This document shows, piece after piece, positions 12,401-24,511 of a DNA stretch of 64,000 nucleotides. Below the pieces are notes generated by a model. That model did not search any database. It was not told where the DNA came from and saw only the letters and a program-made list of their open reading frames with translations. Location: NCBI GenBank assembly GCA_012064385.1, contig QRDG01000606.1, positions 62,001-126,000 of the forward strand. The letters run 5' to 3'. The translations under genes and the position numbers were made by a program. Origin of the DNA: Puccinellia tenuiflora. Its lineage: Eukaryota; Streptophyta; Magnoliopsida; Poales; Poaceae. Each line of letters begins with the position of its first letter. Within the stretch, counting starts at the first letter, position 1.

Positions 12401-13839
12401 CAGTTTGTGGCTGCAGCATTTGAGATGACTGTGGTGGTTTTGCTCCAGCTTCCCCTCTCAATTATTCTGTTGGTTGCTCTTAAGGGAGGCCTCCAAGCCC
12501 CAAGTCTATCTCCCTCTCTGTTTGTTTCCCTGAGTTGATCCATTTAACGTTTCATCATTTGAATATTTTGTGTCCATTTGACTTGATCCAAATGTCTTTG
12601 TTCATGTTATAATTGAAAATGTTGGTTACTAATTCAGGTCCCTGGTGTGATATTTGATCGATGTCAAGACCGGAGCAGCTGTAAATTAATTCACATGGAC
12701 GAACAACTCAGAAAGTGACATGTGATTCCAATCTCGCAGGCTGCGGTCCAACACTCACGGCAAGCATGATCCATGGTATCCTCCATTTCTAGGGATTTGA
12801 ATTCCTTCGAGTAGTTCGTTGTGTGCTTGGGCTCATTGGCAGTACCCATTTTTTGTCTGGCTCCATTTGCCTGCAGGGACTGGAGATTGTCATATGACCT
12901 CTGGTGTCTAATAGATGCCACCCAGTTATTAGTTTAGTTGGCATTTTCATATTACCTCTTTTGATATTAAGATATTTTCAATATCTCATACCATAATTTG
13001 CTCTTATTCTTGATAGACTGCTCTGATTCTGGTTGGCAATTTTATAGCTAGGAGAGATAGGAGATGATGCATCCAAAAGTACTCATCTCATTGTTCTCTT
13101 GGCCTCCTCTCATGATGTCAGTACAATATATGTGTACTTGTCACACGTCTCCCTCGCTATCATGTTCTTCCGTTCAAATGCAGTTCAAGGAATTAACAAT
13201 GTTGTTCTTCAAACTATTATTTTCTTAGTCCGGGCATGGAATTTTTGTGTGGTTGCATCCTTTATTCTTAGGTATGACATCAAGTTCGTGGAAATTTTGA
13301 TGGACGGTGCTACTAGATTCCATATAATGCTCTGATTCACATGGTCAGCGACCCCATTTTCTTCTGTAATGATTAGGTAGTCTATATATTGCTCTCAACT
13401 AGATTAAGTTTCAGATTACTGAGACCTCTATGCTGTTCTCAATTCAGTTTGGTTATTAAGATGGTCTACGTAGCAGCAACAAGGGCACCACGATTGTTTT
13501 GCCCATGTTGTTTTCACGAGTTAAATCTCTTTGTATGGTTTGCGTTCAGTTGTACCTACAGTTGGGTATAGGTAAGGTTTAGTCGCCTGCATATAAAATG
13601 CAGACCATCATCTAGCATGACCAAATTAGTCCGTGGGTTTTAGTTGCTCTTTTTTCTTAAGTGTTTATACAGCACAAGTTAGAATCTGTTTTCCTGGTTT
13701 TTAATATGGGAAAAGGTTTATATATTTTCAGTTATAAAATCTTTTATACTAGATGGAACTACTTTTTTTTAATAAATTCTGTTAATTCTCTTTCTAATTA
13801 ATTGCACGTTGTACCTAAACATATCTACATTTACAAACA

Positions 13840-14190
13840 GGCTGTTCTACAACAGGCTTTAGAGAGCCTATCTTTCAAAATGCACGAAGCAAAGGCATCC
13901 ATTGTTACAAGAAAGAGAATTCTTCGGAGATTATAAGCTGACAGAAGAAGATGCTCTCGAGTCAGCAAATGTTTCCGCCCTTCTCTACCTTTTAATTCCA
14001 GTGATCTTACTAGCTGTCAGGCTAAACTTGCAAACTGTCAACATAAGCTATTAGCTGCATCATCCTTGGCAATCATGTTTTAAGAGCAAATAGAATCTCT
14101 TCAAGCTAAACTGACTATTGTCAATCAAGAAAATGGAAAGCTTGTATTTGAATTGCAGCTAAGAAACTTGGAATTATTTGAATTGCAGCA
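13840..14190 (+). pseudogene. Exon-like fossils of a coiled-coil protein inside unit A
   Basis: Two AG-preceded segments read as heptad-rich, Gln/Leu/Glu-rich peptide: one from about 13842 (AVLQQALESLSFKMHEAK-like, then a stop) and one from about 14013 to 14160 (QAKLANCQHKLLAA, an in-frame stop, then ESLQAKLTIVNQENGKL). The pattern suits decayed exons of a long coiled-coil protein. The parent gene was not identified, and the in-frame stops show that it is not functional. Confidence 0.4.
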
Positions 14191-14849
14191 GATACTTATA
14201 CTTTTCTATTGCAAATGTAGTTTTGGTTCACATGGAGATGAGGATTGTGGCGCGTGATGCAACATGCGTGGGAATGGCGATGAATAAGAACAGGTGCATG
14301 CCTTGGGGAGCAGCACACACATTGAGTGGCTGGCTGACTGCAGATGTCGAGATGCCATGGTTAGAGGTTCTCCCACTCCCTATCTGATTATGAAATATGG
14401 CCACACCTGAATTGAGCATCCTATCTTAGCATTTTTCCTTCTAGAAATTGTCCATTTGAGCTTTCATTATCACACTGTTCTGCATTTTGACCAGGTAATG
14501 TGATCTGAATCTGAGGTCAACCTGTGTAGTATGTTTCTGGAAGTTTAACTCCTAAGTTTCCCATCATTTGTGTAGTAAAAAACTGTATGTTCCTTAAGAA
14601 GGCATTTCCTAAAGTATAACCTGTTACATCTGTACATATGCAGTTTCTGTGTGTGGTCCATCAAGTTGATGCTATGTGCTCTAGACTAAGTAGTTTTCCA
14701 TGCTGCAGATCTAAAAGTTCTTAGTATTATGCTCTATTTCACTAAATTTTGTTCTTACTGCAGTAGTAGCAAGGATTGTTCCAGCATACTTTCTTTCTCC
14801 TTTGCTTAATTTGTTAAAAAACAAAATTAAACCAACACGTGATTCCCCT

Positions 14850-15820
14850 TTATTTTGTGTAATTCCTATTTCCTCTTAATTGACTATGTAGTGAACCAAC
14901 GTCCAGAACTAAATTGTTATTGTGCTGACAAGTGTTCTTCATGTGTTCTGTATATACAACACATTTTTTTCATTAGCAGCTTTGTGTCGTTGATTAAAAT
15001 GCATGATCTCCAAAGCAGGTTTGTCACTTAGAGACGTGGTTCAGCAGTGTACCTCATACAGAATTGTTTGATGACATAGGAGGGCAAAATTGGACTACCA
15101 ATACACTAATCTTACTAGCTGAAATGCTGCAGGGTTTAATCATTCAGGTTAAGACACCTTGGCTTATAACTTCCTTTCCGATTTTGCTGCCCTGCCATTT
15201 ATTTTTCATACCATTTCACTAACCAAGATTTCTTATATGTTAGGTATATCTTGGCTTTCAAATGTTTGGTTGTTCCAACACTTTCACTTATACCATTGTC
15301 AACCAGTTTAATCTCTTATAGGCTACCATGTTTGACCCTTTCTTTTGTGTAATTTATGTTTCCTCTTAATTTACTATGTAGTGAAGTGACGTCCAGAACA
15401 AAATTGTTATTGTGCCAACAATTGTTCTTCATGTGTTGTGTACATACAACACATTTGTTTTGCATTAGAAGCTTTGTGTCGTTGATGAAAAAATGCATGA
15501 TCTCTAATGCAGGTTTGTCACTTAGAGACGTGGTTCAGCAGTGTACCTCATACACAGTTGGTTGATGACAAAGGAGGAAAAAATTGGACTACCATTACAC
15601 TGAATCTTACTAGAAGTATCTTATAGCCGAAATGCTGCACGGTTTAATCATTCAGGTTAAGACACCTTGGCTTATAGCTTCCATTTTTATTTGGCAGGCC
15701 TGCCATGAATTTTTGGTACCATTTCACTAACCAAGATTTCTTATATGTTAGGTTGGTAGTTCCACTTCTACTTATACCATGGTGAACCAGTTTAATTTCT
15801 TATAAGCTACCATGGCTTTC
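14850..15820. repeat. Direct tandem duplication, two ~480 bp copies
   Basis: Copy 1 (about 14850-15333) and copy 2 (about 15338-15820) share long runs such as GTTTGTCACTTAGAGACGTG and TTTAATCATTCAGGTTAAGA, with scattered substitutions and small indels. The divergence suggests an old duplication within the Helitron-like unit. Confidence 0.85.
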
Positions 15821-18744
15821 AGTTAGTAGTTTGGAACAAGGAAAAGAAATGACACATAGGTGCATATGTGCTCCCGTCCTGTGCTATTAATATGTTTCTT
15901 CATCCTACCTTTGCTCCTGTAGGAGATTGTGCACTGAATCTATACTCAGTTAGTTTCTCTCATGGACATACCTATTCACCTGCTTTTCTGGTCGTGGCTC
16001 ACTATTTGCTCATGTAGGAGATTGTGAGGATGGCTGGTGCCCAGAAAGAAGCCATGTATCGGTCGATGGAGCACTTTTCGGAAGATAGGCCTGAGGGATG
16101 TCCAGCGGCAGAGTTATAATGGCAGACAACTTTGGGACACAGTTGAAGCTATACTGGCTACATAACTCACATAAGAGTTTGGACACAATTGTATTCATAT
16201 AATTGATGTGTCGAAGGCTGGAGACTACTATATTGGCTCTCAATCCTAACAGATGTAATTCGTGAAACTAATGTTGTATACTTCTGCTGATTCATCTTGA
16301 TGCTTGACACCTTGGCTCTTACATGTGTTTATTGCCAATTGCAATTTGTTTGTTTTGTCGTCCTTATTTATATTTTACCCGGCCAACATGATTAACACCT
16401 TGGCTCCTTGCATGTTCGGACACACTGCTTATGCCTAATGGATAATGGTTGATGGATTCGTGTATCATGCCTCTTGTATCACACCTCTTGACAACAATGA
16501 CGAGAACATATTTGGAAGGATCTATGACTGAATGATCATTTTTATACCGAGTGATCGATGAGCTTTTATACCGAGTGATCGATGAGCTTGAGTGACGGAG
16601 GTTGTGATGACCGGGTTGGATTGGGTTGGTGACGGTGATAGAACATGACAACGTTGAATACAGGACAAGAAGAGAGGATAACTTAACTTGTAAAAGGGGG
16701 AATCGGTAGAAAAAGCTCGACGGTTGGCACATTGAGAGGAGCTAACAAAGAGCAATGCTGGAGTTACGGGCAGATCATCCTGTACTCCATTCCCGTAGGT
16801 CAAGCAGTTTTGGTCGACAAAACCCCAACGGGCAACCTTCGTAGGGGTATTGATGGTTGTGGCACGAGAGTCGCATAATCTTAAACACGGATAAAAATAT
16901 ATATGCAAACATATAAAACTAATTGCAAAAATATATTCTCGCTTCGGGTGTTCGTAGAGTACATAAAATTTATCCCTAAAACCGTCGAAACAGGTATACT
17001 CATCTGCACTGCTAAATGGGTTATCCAATTGAAAACTTAATGTAGATACCAACTATGATTACCACATATATATAGTCCCATGGGTATCCTACATGGACAA
17101 CCCTGGCCTCTGAGGGCATCCTCAGATTGAAACGAACCGCCTACGTTGGATCCGGCTTCATGCCTCCCGCTTTTCATAGGGACCGTTGGATGCAGCGCGT
17201 GCTGTGGCTATCCATCCAGGCCAGGCCTCCTTGCGTGACCACTCGAGGTGAAAACCTAGCGTCCAACCCGCACCCTTCCTTCCAACCCGCCGCCTTCCCA
17301 CAGCCTCCTCCTCTCTCCTCTCCTCTACTCTCTCTCCCCGCTTCCCCCGCCGCTCGCTCTGCCGCCGCCATCGCCTCCTCCCCCAGCCGAGCAGCCCATC
17401 GCCTCCTCCCCCAGCCGAGCAGCGCTCCTCTCATCTCCGGCCATCTTCACGCATCTCATGCCTTGAGGTAGGAGGTCGTCGCGCTCCTCCTCTCTCGTCG
17501 CGGAGGTCGTCGCGCTCCTCCTCTCTCGCTGCCGTCTCCGGCATCCTACACCGCGCCGTCGTCACCGCGTCTCCCTGCGACCTCGTCTTGAACTCCGCCT
17601 CGATCTGGACCGGCAGCCGGATGGAGGTGGCGTCATGGAGGTTGCAGGCCGAGCCTAGCGCCTGCGCTCGTCGTGACGGCGTCTGTATGCGGCCATCTCC
17701 CCCCTCCAGTACCACGGCCTCCTGCCATCCTCGGTCACCGTCTCCGCGGCGCTTGGCCGAACCAAGCAGCAGATCGGCCAGCTCCCCCTGCACTCGCTCT
17801 TCACGGTTCGCTGGTGGGTGCCTTATACTCTTCTCCCTCTGTTCTTCTCAGTGTTGAAACCTTTGTTCTTTCTTGCAGATTTGAGCTGAGGAGAGATGTG
17901 CTCTGCCGGAGGAGGCCGAGCTGCGTGGAGGATTCGCATGCGCTCCTCAGCCCAGCCATTTGCTTCTCTTCATCTCTCTATGGAGGATGGCGGCACAGAG
18001 CAGGGCGACGAGCCACGCTGCGTGCAACTCATCCATCAGCCGGGGCCACGCTCCAATCGTTCATGCCCCTCCTCTTGGCTCGTTTTCGTCTCCGTCAGTC
18101 TGGTGAGCTCCTTCTACCTCTCTCGATTTCCCCTCGATTTTCAGCTGTTTCTGTGCCATGTTCTTATGTTGTTTCTTTCTGGGCTACGACTACTACTCGT
18201 GCCGCTAGATGTGTGTGTGCTGCTGCAGGTATGGCTGTTTCTTATGTACTCTGTATAACTCCATATGCTATTTCTCAAATCTATATGTCCTCTCTTCAGA
18301 CTGTGGAATCTGGGAAGGTTGGAGTGGACTTGCAAATACACAACCAGTCTATGGTAGTTCCTTACCCCACAATGGACTGCGGCTTGGCCTGACCATACCC
18401 TGATCTTTAACTCTGCCTTTCTATTCTATTTTTACTCGGGTGTACTTTGGAACTTGGTCGCCTATCTCAGCTTGCCCCCTTGGAGCGTAGCATAATGTGT
18501 ATTGGAGCATACTTTAATTAAGTAAATGTGCTAGGATAATGTGTGGTGTGTCTGTTTACAAAATATTTGTTGTTTTCTTGCAGGTTTATCAGGTTCCAGG
18601 GGCTACACATGCCTCATATGCAGTTTTATTTTAGGCATAAGGATTTTGTCTCTCTTCCTCACTTAGGTGTTGTCTTCTTGCATTTTCCTTTTCTATGTTT
18701 AACTGGTTCTGGTTGTGTTCAGTCATGATTACTTGTTTTCTGGT

Positions 18745-20162
18745 GGCAGCGGCTTCAATTGCTGATCAAGAGCAAGGCCATGAAGAATACCTAGAACATG
18801 TGGGAAGAAATTATCTCCTGCTAACTGAATTGATGCATATGGTCTCTTCCTAGCTATTGCATATGAAATGGTATGAGAGGACTGGGTTATGGTGATGTGT
18901 TATGACACATTTTAGTAATTATACATATTTTTTTATAAATTTTCCTTTTTCCATCCATGGGTGTTGACAGGGCAGCTAAGAGTGAAGTGATGAGCTGACA
19001 TGCATTTCGTGTGACATATTGATATGCTCTGTCATCAAAGCTTTATTCAGAAGACACAGGCACACACACACACGCTTTGCAAATGCAACACTAGGATTGT
19101 TAGGTTAATGGAACTGCATTTGATGTCTTCCTATGATGAATTCTACATTTGATGCATACATGTGCATCCTTTGTTAGATTTTTTGATAATTCTTTATCAT
19201 TCTATTCTACTGTGTTTTCTTAAATTTGCAATTGCTGAATCTGCCATACTGAAGATTTATCTTCTTCTTTGCAGCAAACTTCAAGGTAAAAATAAATCAA
19301 GAACAAAAACGTCGCATTGTTAATTTTCTACTTCAAAGATTACTTGGTAAGGCATTGCAAAATGAGTTGTTGCTTCACTGTCCTATGCTTTTATCTTGTG
19401 ATGTATTCTCCTAAACGATATGACCATTTCAGATGATGTACTGGTATTGGGACCAATTTTTTACTCAAGGGGGTTGGTTCCAAAAACAAATCGCAAGTAA
19501 GTTTTTTCTTCTTCTTGCCTTTTATTGAAAGCTGCGAAGGAATGATGTAAAAAACTAAAAATACAAAAAGGTTATAGATTTTTCTTTTGAAATATACATC
19601 TCTGCATCAAATTCTGTTTTGTCAAAAAGAAGGTAACCAGATTCTGAAGATCTTTCAACCCTTTCTGCTGCATGTTTTGATCAAACAGAGAAAGGGAAAT
19701 CCAGACTAGGCAAAACACCTCAAATTGCATTTTAGATTAATCAACCCTTTTTTCCAAACCCGCATTTTTGGAACCATCGAATTGGACATTTTCATTGAGG
19801 ATTTTTTCAATACTTATTACACATTAAGCAATAATTTTTTGTTTTCACCCCTGGCAGCACACAAGTGGGAGGAAGCCGACCCATCCAACCTCCAATGGTT
19901 CACAGAGGTGAGGGCTCTCCCTCTCTTTGTTCCTGTTTTCATAAGCATCTATTGATTCACCAATTAATTGCCTATCTCTCAGATTAGAAGATTAGCTCTT
20001 ATCTTTCTTACAAGAATAAGATTACTTTGTGTTGGGCTCTCGTTCTTAAAATTTTATATAGCACCCAGCCAGAAATACCTACCTATTTATTTTCCCTTTA
20101 TGCAAATAAACTCACAGCAGCATAAGTACGTAGTAGATGGTGAGCTATTTGGAGGAAGCTGA
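18745..20162 (+). pseudogene. Exon-like fossils in unit B
   Basis: Several AG/GT-bounded segments could be captured exons. 19275-19346 is preceded by TTTGCAG and followed by GTAAGG. 19433-19496 is preceded by TTTCAG and followed by GTAAG. About 19858-19906 lies between CTGGCAG and GTGAGG. The first two join in phase into a peptide containing NQEQKRRIVNFLLQRLL and then DDVLVLGPIFYSRGLVPK. A further segment at about 18751 reads AASIADQEQGHEEYLEH before a stop. The source gene is not recognised, and later segments do not join cleanly. Confidence 0.35.
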
Positions 20163-21865
20163 GATGAAGATTTGTATCCACCGAAAAGAAAACATCTGTA
20201 GTCTGTACCAAATTACCTATTTTTTCCTTTTCTTGTGTGTCATGTATTAGGGCACAAAAGATGTAATCCACCTTCTATCTATGTATGCATGCTATGATAG
20301 CTCCTGATGTGTTATTTACTTATTTTCTGTATACTATCTTGCCTCTCTTTTGAGATTTGCATGTTATTCCTTTAGCTTATGCTGAGAAATGTCAATTGCA
20401 GAACTGAATTGAAGGTAATTTGTTGTCTTTCGTGCTCTGTGATGGTCGTTTCTCATGCTTGGACTTGCAGAGATATTGGAGCCAGCTCTGTGCTCATGTA
20501 CTCTAGATCTGCATATATATTTGGATGTGTATTGGCTATTTTAAAATGCGTTCAGCATAGTTTCTTCCGAATCTTCAAATGGCATGTTTTTTATATTTTC
20601 TTAGTTTAATGCTCTTTCGGAGTTTAATGTATAATATTTAGCCAATCCACTTTTATAAAATGAACTCTACAGGATGTTACTCTGCTTCTATTGTAAAAAA
20701 ATACCAGTTTTACTCGGAATTTACGTTATGTGTGTGACTGAAGCTTCCATATTGGATTTGGTGATGTTTGTGTTACATATTCATTTTCTTATGTAAGCAG
20801 CATGGTCAGCATTAAAAGGAAAGAATTTGCACATAATTACCCTTCACAAAAAATCAAACATTCATCAGAATATACACATTTCAATTGAAAGTTCCACAAA
20901 TAGTGAAAACTTAGTGTGGCTCCTTTTAAAAATCTGAGCCTGATTCATCTCCATGCTAAAACCACTGACTTTATGGTTTCTACATGTGTTTATTACCAAA
21001 TGCAATTTGTTTGCTTTGTCATCCTTATTTATATTTTAGCCAGCCAACATAACTAACACCTTGGCTCCTTGCGTGTTTCGACATAGTGCTTACAACGACG
21101 ACGAGAACTGACTTGGAAGGATCTATGACTGAATGACCATTTTAAACCGAGTGTGATGCGATGAGCTTGAGTGACAAAGGCTGTGATGGATATGGGACAA
21201 GAAGGGCATACCACAACTAACTTGTAAAATGGGGCATCAGTGGAAAAAGCTCAACAGTGGGCACAATGAGAGGAGCCGATGATCCTAACGTGCAACCTCC
21301 GTAAGGGTACCGATGGTTGAGGCATGGGAGTCACGGAATCTTAAACGTGGACAATAACATATATGCAAAACATATAAAACTTGTAGCTAAAATATAATAT
21401 CGTTTCTGGCGTTTGCAAAACACATAAAACTTATGGCTGAAATCGTCAAAACACTCATTTGCAATCCTGCTAAATGGGTTATCCAATTGAAAACTTAAAA
21501 TATACATACCAACTATGATTACCACAAATATTATTCATACACAAATAAATTCAAGCATTATACGGTTCTTACGTCAGATTGAAGCGGATCGGTGATGGGG
21601 ACAAATTGGATTGAGCAAACGACATGGCAACACCTGACATGGGACAAGAAGGCAAAGGACAATGTGCGGAGGTGTCAGTGAAAAAATCTCGATAGTGGGC
21701 ACAATGAGAGGAGCCGTCGAAACCCTAATGGGCAACCTCCATAGACCCGATGGGATCCATGGTAGTGGCATGAGAGTCGTGGAAATTAATCTTCTACACG
21801 GATAACAATATACATGCAAAACATATAAAAAAAATTGGCTAAAAATACGGTCTCGCTTCCGGCTT

Positions 21866-21894
21866 TTGCGCCAGCGGCGCAACGGGTCATCTAG
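21866..21894 (+). other. Helitron 3' terminus: hairpin plus CTAG
   Basis: TTGCGCC (21866-21872), loop AGC, then GGCGCAA (21876-21882) form a perfect 7 bp stem. It is followed after 8 bases by CTAG (21891-21894) and then T. This matches the plant Helitron rule of a short hairpin about 10 bp before CTRR, with insertion before a host T. It fixes the element's right end and its plus orientation. Confidence 0.75.
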
Positions 21895-22666
21895 TCATAT
21901 ATAAAGGCCACAGCAATTAGCAGACACTACTCACCATGGCTCTGTTGCATGGACATCTACAGACAAGACCTCCAGGTGGTTCTGACCCATAAAGAACCTA
22001 ATGCAGGTTAGAAAAAATTACAACAGTCGAGTAGAAAGGAAAAGAAAAGACAAAATTAAGACACCAGAAATATTAAGCTGAAAATGATGGAGTAGTTTCT
22101 TGACCGATGAACACTGCAGTTTCTTAGCTCAAAGTACCGCTAACCGCTTTTATAACATGGCCCACGACCGACGTCGTAGTTTCTTGGCCGACAACCACTT
22201 CAGAAGGAGATATGGGTGCAGCAGGTATATGAGCCAGCTGCCAGAGACGGCTCCCAATTTTTTCTCTACATTTCCTTCTAGTGAACTTCAATCTGAACTT
22301 TTAACAAAGTTTTCAAACCATAACTGCTATTTTTCTACTAAGATACTGCGAAATGCTTGAATAGAATAAAATGGATTGAGTATACTTCTGATACAAAAAG
22401 AAAAATAAAAAAGAAAAAGGACAATTGTAATGCGAAAGTCTTAAGTATTTTTTGGTTAAATCTTATGGTAAAAGAAATCAACTAGATATATCGGGTTGGG
22501 CCCTCCTCCTTTTTCCGGGCTTGGGACTGGCTATGCAGTAATATTAAGTGTAAACTTAACATTAATATCATAGGCGGAGTTCCCCCACCTCCCACACCCC
22601 TAAAAATCCACCCAACAACCTGACCCAAAGAAAAATAAAACTGACACACCTGAAATGTATGGAACC
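21895..22666. other. Spacer between Helitron end and MULE
   Basis: About 770 bp with no recognisable gene or element. A run near 22570-22625 (CGGAGTTCCCCCACCTCCC) is C-rich. It forms the host sequence into which the MULE inserted. Confidence 0.4.
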
Positions 22667-22675
22667 AGTAAATAC

Positions 22676-23000
22676 GAGTTAATAGCATAGAACCACCACA
22701 TTTCGCGTCATAGTTCGAAAAACCACCACTTTGTGTTTTTTTTGCCGATAGCCGCCAGTATTCACGTGATTTTTTACCGTTCGCACTAAAACACATTTTT
22801 AGACGAATTGACGGGGAATCTGACAGTGGGACCCCCATATTTGATGACGTGGCGGAGAGAGAGTCGTTCGGGGGACGCCGGTTGGCCGCCGTTAACGGAC
22901 GTCGACGGACGCTTAACGGACGCGGGTGGGGCCCGCTGTCAGCGGTCGGTCGTTAGGTCCGTCCGCACCCAACCCTGGCTCGGGCCTGCTCACTCGCTCA
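22676..23000 (+). repeat. MULE left terminal inverted repeat (promoter of GRF gene)
   Basis: Matches the inverse of 28405-28709 almost base for base for the outer ~240 bp, then more loosely. A ~22 bp insertion (around 22908-22928) is present on the left only. The inner part is GC-rich and abuts the GRF gene start at 23113, so it probably holds the promoter and 5' UTR. Confidence 0.9.
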
Positions 23001-23112
23001 CTCCCTCTCCCCTGTTTGGGCGACTCCGCCGCCGGCCGCCGCCGCCAGATCTACCGCCGTAGAGCCCTCGCCGCCGGCGCGAGCTTCGCGTCGTCCGCCG
23101 CCCGCCGTCGCC

Positions 23113-24263
23113 ATGGTTAGCTGGCCTGACTCCGAGAGTTCGAGCATGAACTATTTCGGGGCAAGTTCTCAATTGTCAATTTCTAGGGTTTTGAGGTTTC
23201 GATTTGGATTTTGATTCATTCCGTGATGATTTCGTCAATTGTTTGTTTGTTTAGAATTACACGGATGCGGATTATGCTCCAGCTACCTGCGACGACCCCA
23301 ACTGGTATGGCATTGCCGTGGGTTGTACCAAGTTGTGCTCCGTGCACAAATTGGAGCCCCGCAAATGCGTTGCGTTCGGAGGGACGAACACGGGCCGCAA
23401 GTTCTACATGTGCCGAGTTGAAAATGTGAGTGTGCTTTTCATTTTCTCAGATTCGTTGAACTGTTTCATCATTGAAATGTTGCAAGCTTACATACCATCT
23501 GGTAGTTGGGAGTGGTTTGTGTATGATTAGGTGTCTGATTAGGCCCTTAGGTAGCATTGGTATATATGCATTCTATAATTTTGATTCAGTTATTTAGGTG
23601 TCTGAGTAGGGCTTTAGCCCAGGCTATATATGCAATGTATAGTATCAGAATAGATGAAAATGCATTGCTATGTATGCAGGTATTATAATGCTCTAGCCAG
23701 TGCATTATAATTAGCAATATAATGTTGTTATGTTTGCAGGTAGTTGAAAACTGTGGTTTTGTTGACTGGGTAGATGGAGAACACTCTGATAGTACCCAAA
23801 ATGCACTGGCTAGACTGTGGTTACTGCATGGACAGTCCAACAGTGCCAGAATAGATGAAAGGGTTGAGAATGGCAAGCTTTTGAAGGAGCTGACTGAGGA
23901 GAACAAGAAGTTGGAGAAGAAGTACTCCAATTGTGTAGCTGAAGTGAACAAGTTCATTGATGACAGTTGCAGACAGGTCAGGACAGAGAACTACACCAAG
24001 ATTATGAATGAAGGAAAGGAAAGGAACAGATGGATCTTGCAATGAAGCTGATGGAGAAACAATTGTCTGAGCTGAAGGAAGTGCACAAGACTCAAGCTGA
24101 TGTCATGAAGGCTAAGGAGAAGGCCTGGGCTGAGGAAAAGGCAGAACTGAAGGAGGAAAAGAAGAAGTTAGAATCTAACTTGTTTGAACTGTTCAAAGTC
24201 AGTGAAGCAAACAAGAAAAGGTTGGCAAGAATCAATGCAATTTGTGCTGAGCAATTCCAGTAG
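23113..24263 (+). pseudogene. GRF-type zinc-finger plus coiled-coil accessory gene of the MULE, one frameshift
   Basis: Exon 1 is 23113-23160 (16 codons), with a GC donor (GCAAGT). Exon 2 is 23255-23425, preceded by TTTAG and followed by GTGAGT. Exon 3 starts at 23740 after TTTGCAG. All joins keep phase 0. The product has a GRF zinc-finger pattern: CSVHKLEPRKCVAF, then GRKFYMC, and CGFVDW across the exon 2/3 junction. GRF fingers bind nucleic acid, mainly single-stranded. A Lys/Glu-rich coiled coil follows. The frame stops at 24043, but the coiled coil clearly continues in the next frame from about 24030 to 24263, so a one-base indel in the GGAAA-rich stretch near 24005-24025 splits it. The function in transposition is unknown; possibly a host or transposase partner. 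Confidence 0.75.
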
Positions 24264-24511
24264 AAGCACTAGTTATCTGTAATGTTGAACTACTAATGCT
24301 TTGTGTGTGTAATGCTGAACCTGGTTAAATTTCCTAGATGGCATCAGTTCTCTGACATTGTTATCTGTAATGTTGAACTAGTCAGTTCTCTGACATTGTT
24401 ATCTGGAATGGTTGGTTATCTGTAATGGATGGTATCTGTAATGCTTTGTGTCTGTTTGTGAGCTCTGATTAAACTGTTTGTGAGCATTGAAGACTAAATA
24501 TTCTAAAGAAA

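Larger units (their letters stand above)
9455..17045. mobile_element. Helitron-like unit A (related to unit B at 17097)
   Basis: Its left part (GAAACG...GCCTACGTTGGATC near 9486) matches the start of unit B near 17131. Its right part (16310-17045; for example ATTTATATTTTACCCGGCCAAC and GGGTTATCCAATTGAAAAC) matches the tail of unit B (20960-21545). A GC- and pyrimidine-rich leader at 9700-10250 resembles a 5' UTR, followed by AT-rich DNA with intron-like texture and no long open frame. This layout suggests a non-autonomous element that captured gene pieces. Neither end was resolved to the base. Confidence 0.45.
17097..21894. mobile_element. Helitron-like unit B with extra tail, ending in CTAG
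   Basis: Its start (about 17097-17250) matches the start of unit A. A C/T-rich leader follows (17280-17540), then intron-like DNA with exon fossils, then the shared tail (20960-21545). A third partial copy of the tail (21570-21894) runs to a canonical Helitron terminus. The genuine 5' TC end was not identified, so the left boundary is approximate. Confidence 0.5.

Noticed and set aside
17127..18400. Coding gene at the start of unit B
   Set aside because: Short overlapping frames from C/T-rich DNA. No consistent splice model or known domain.
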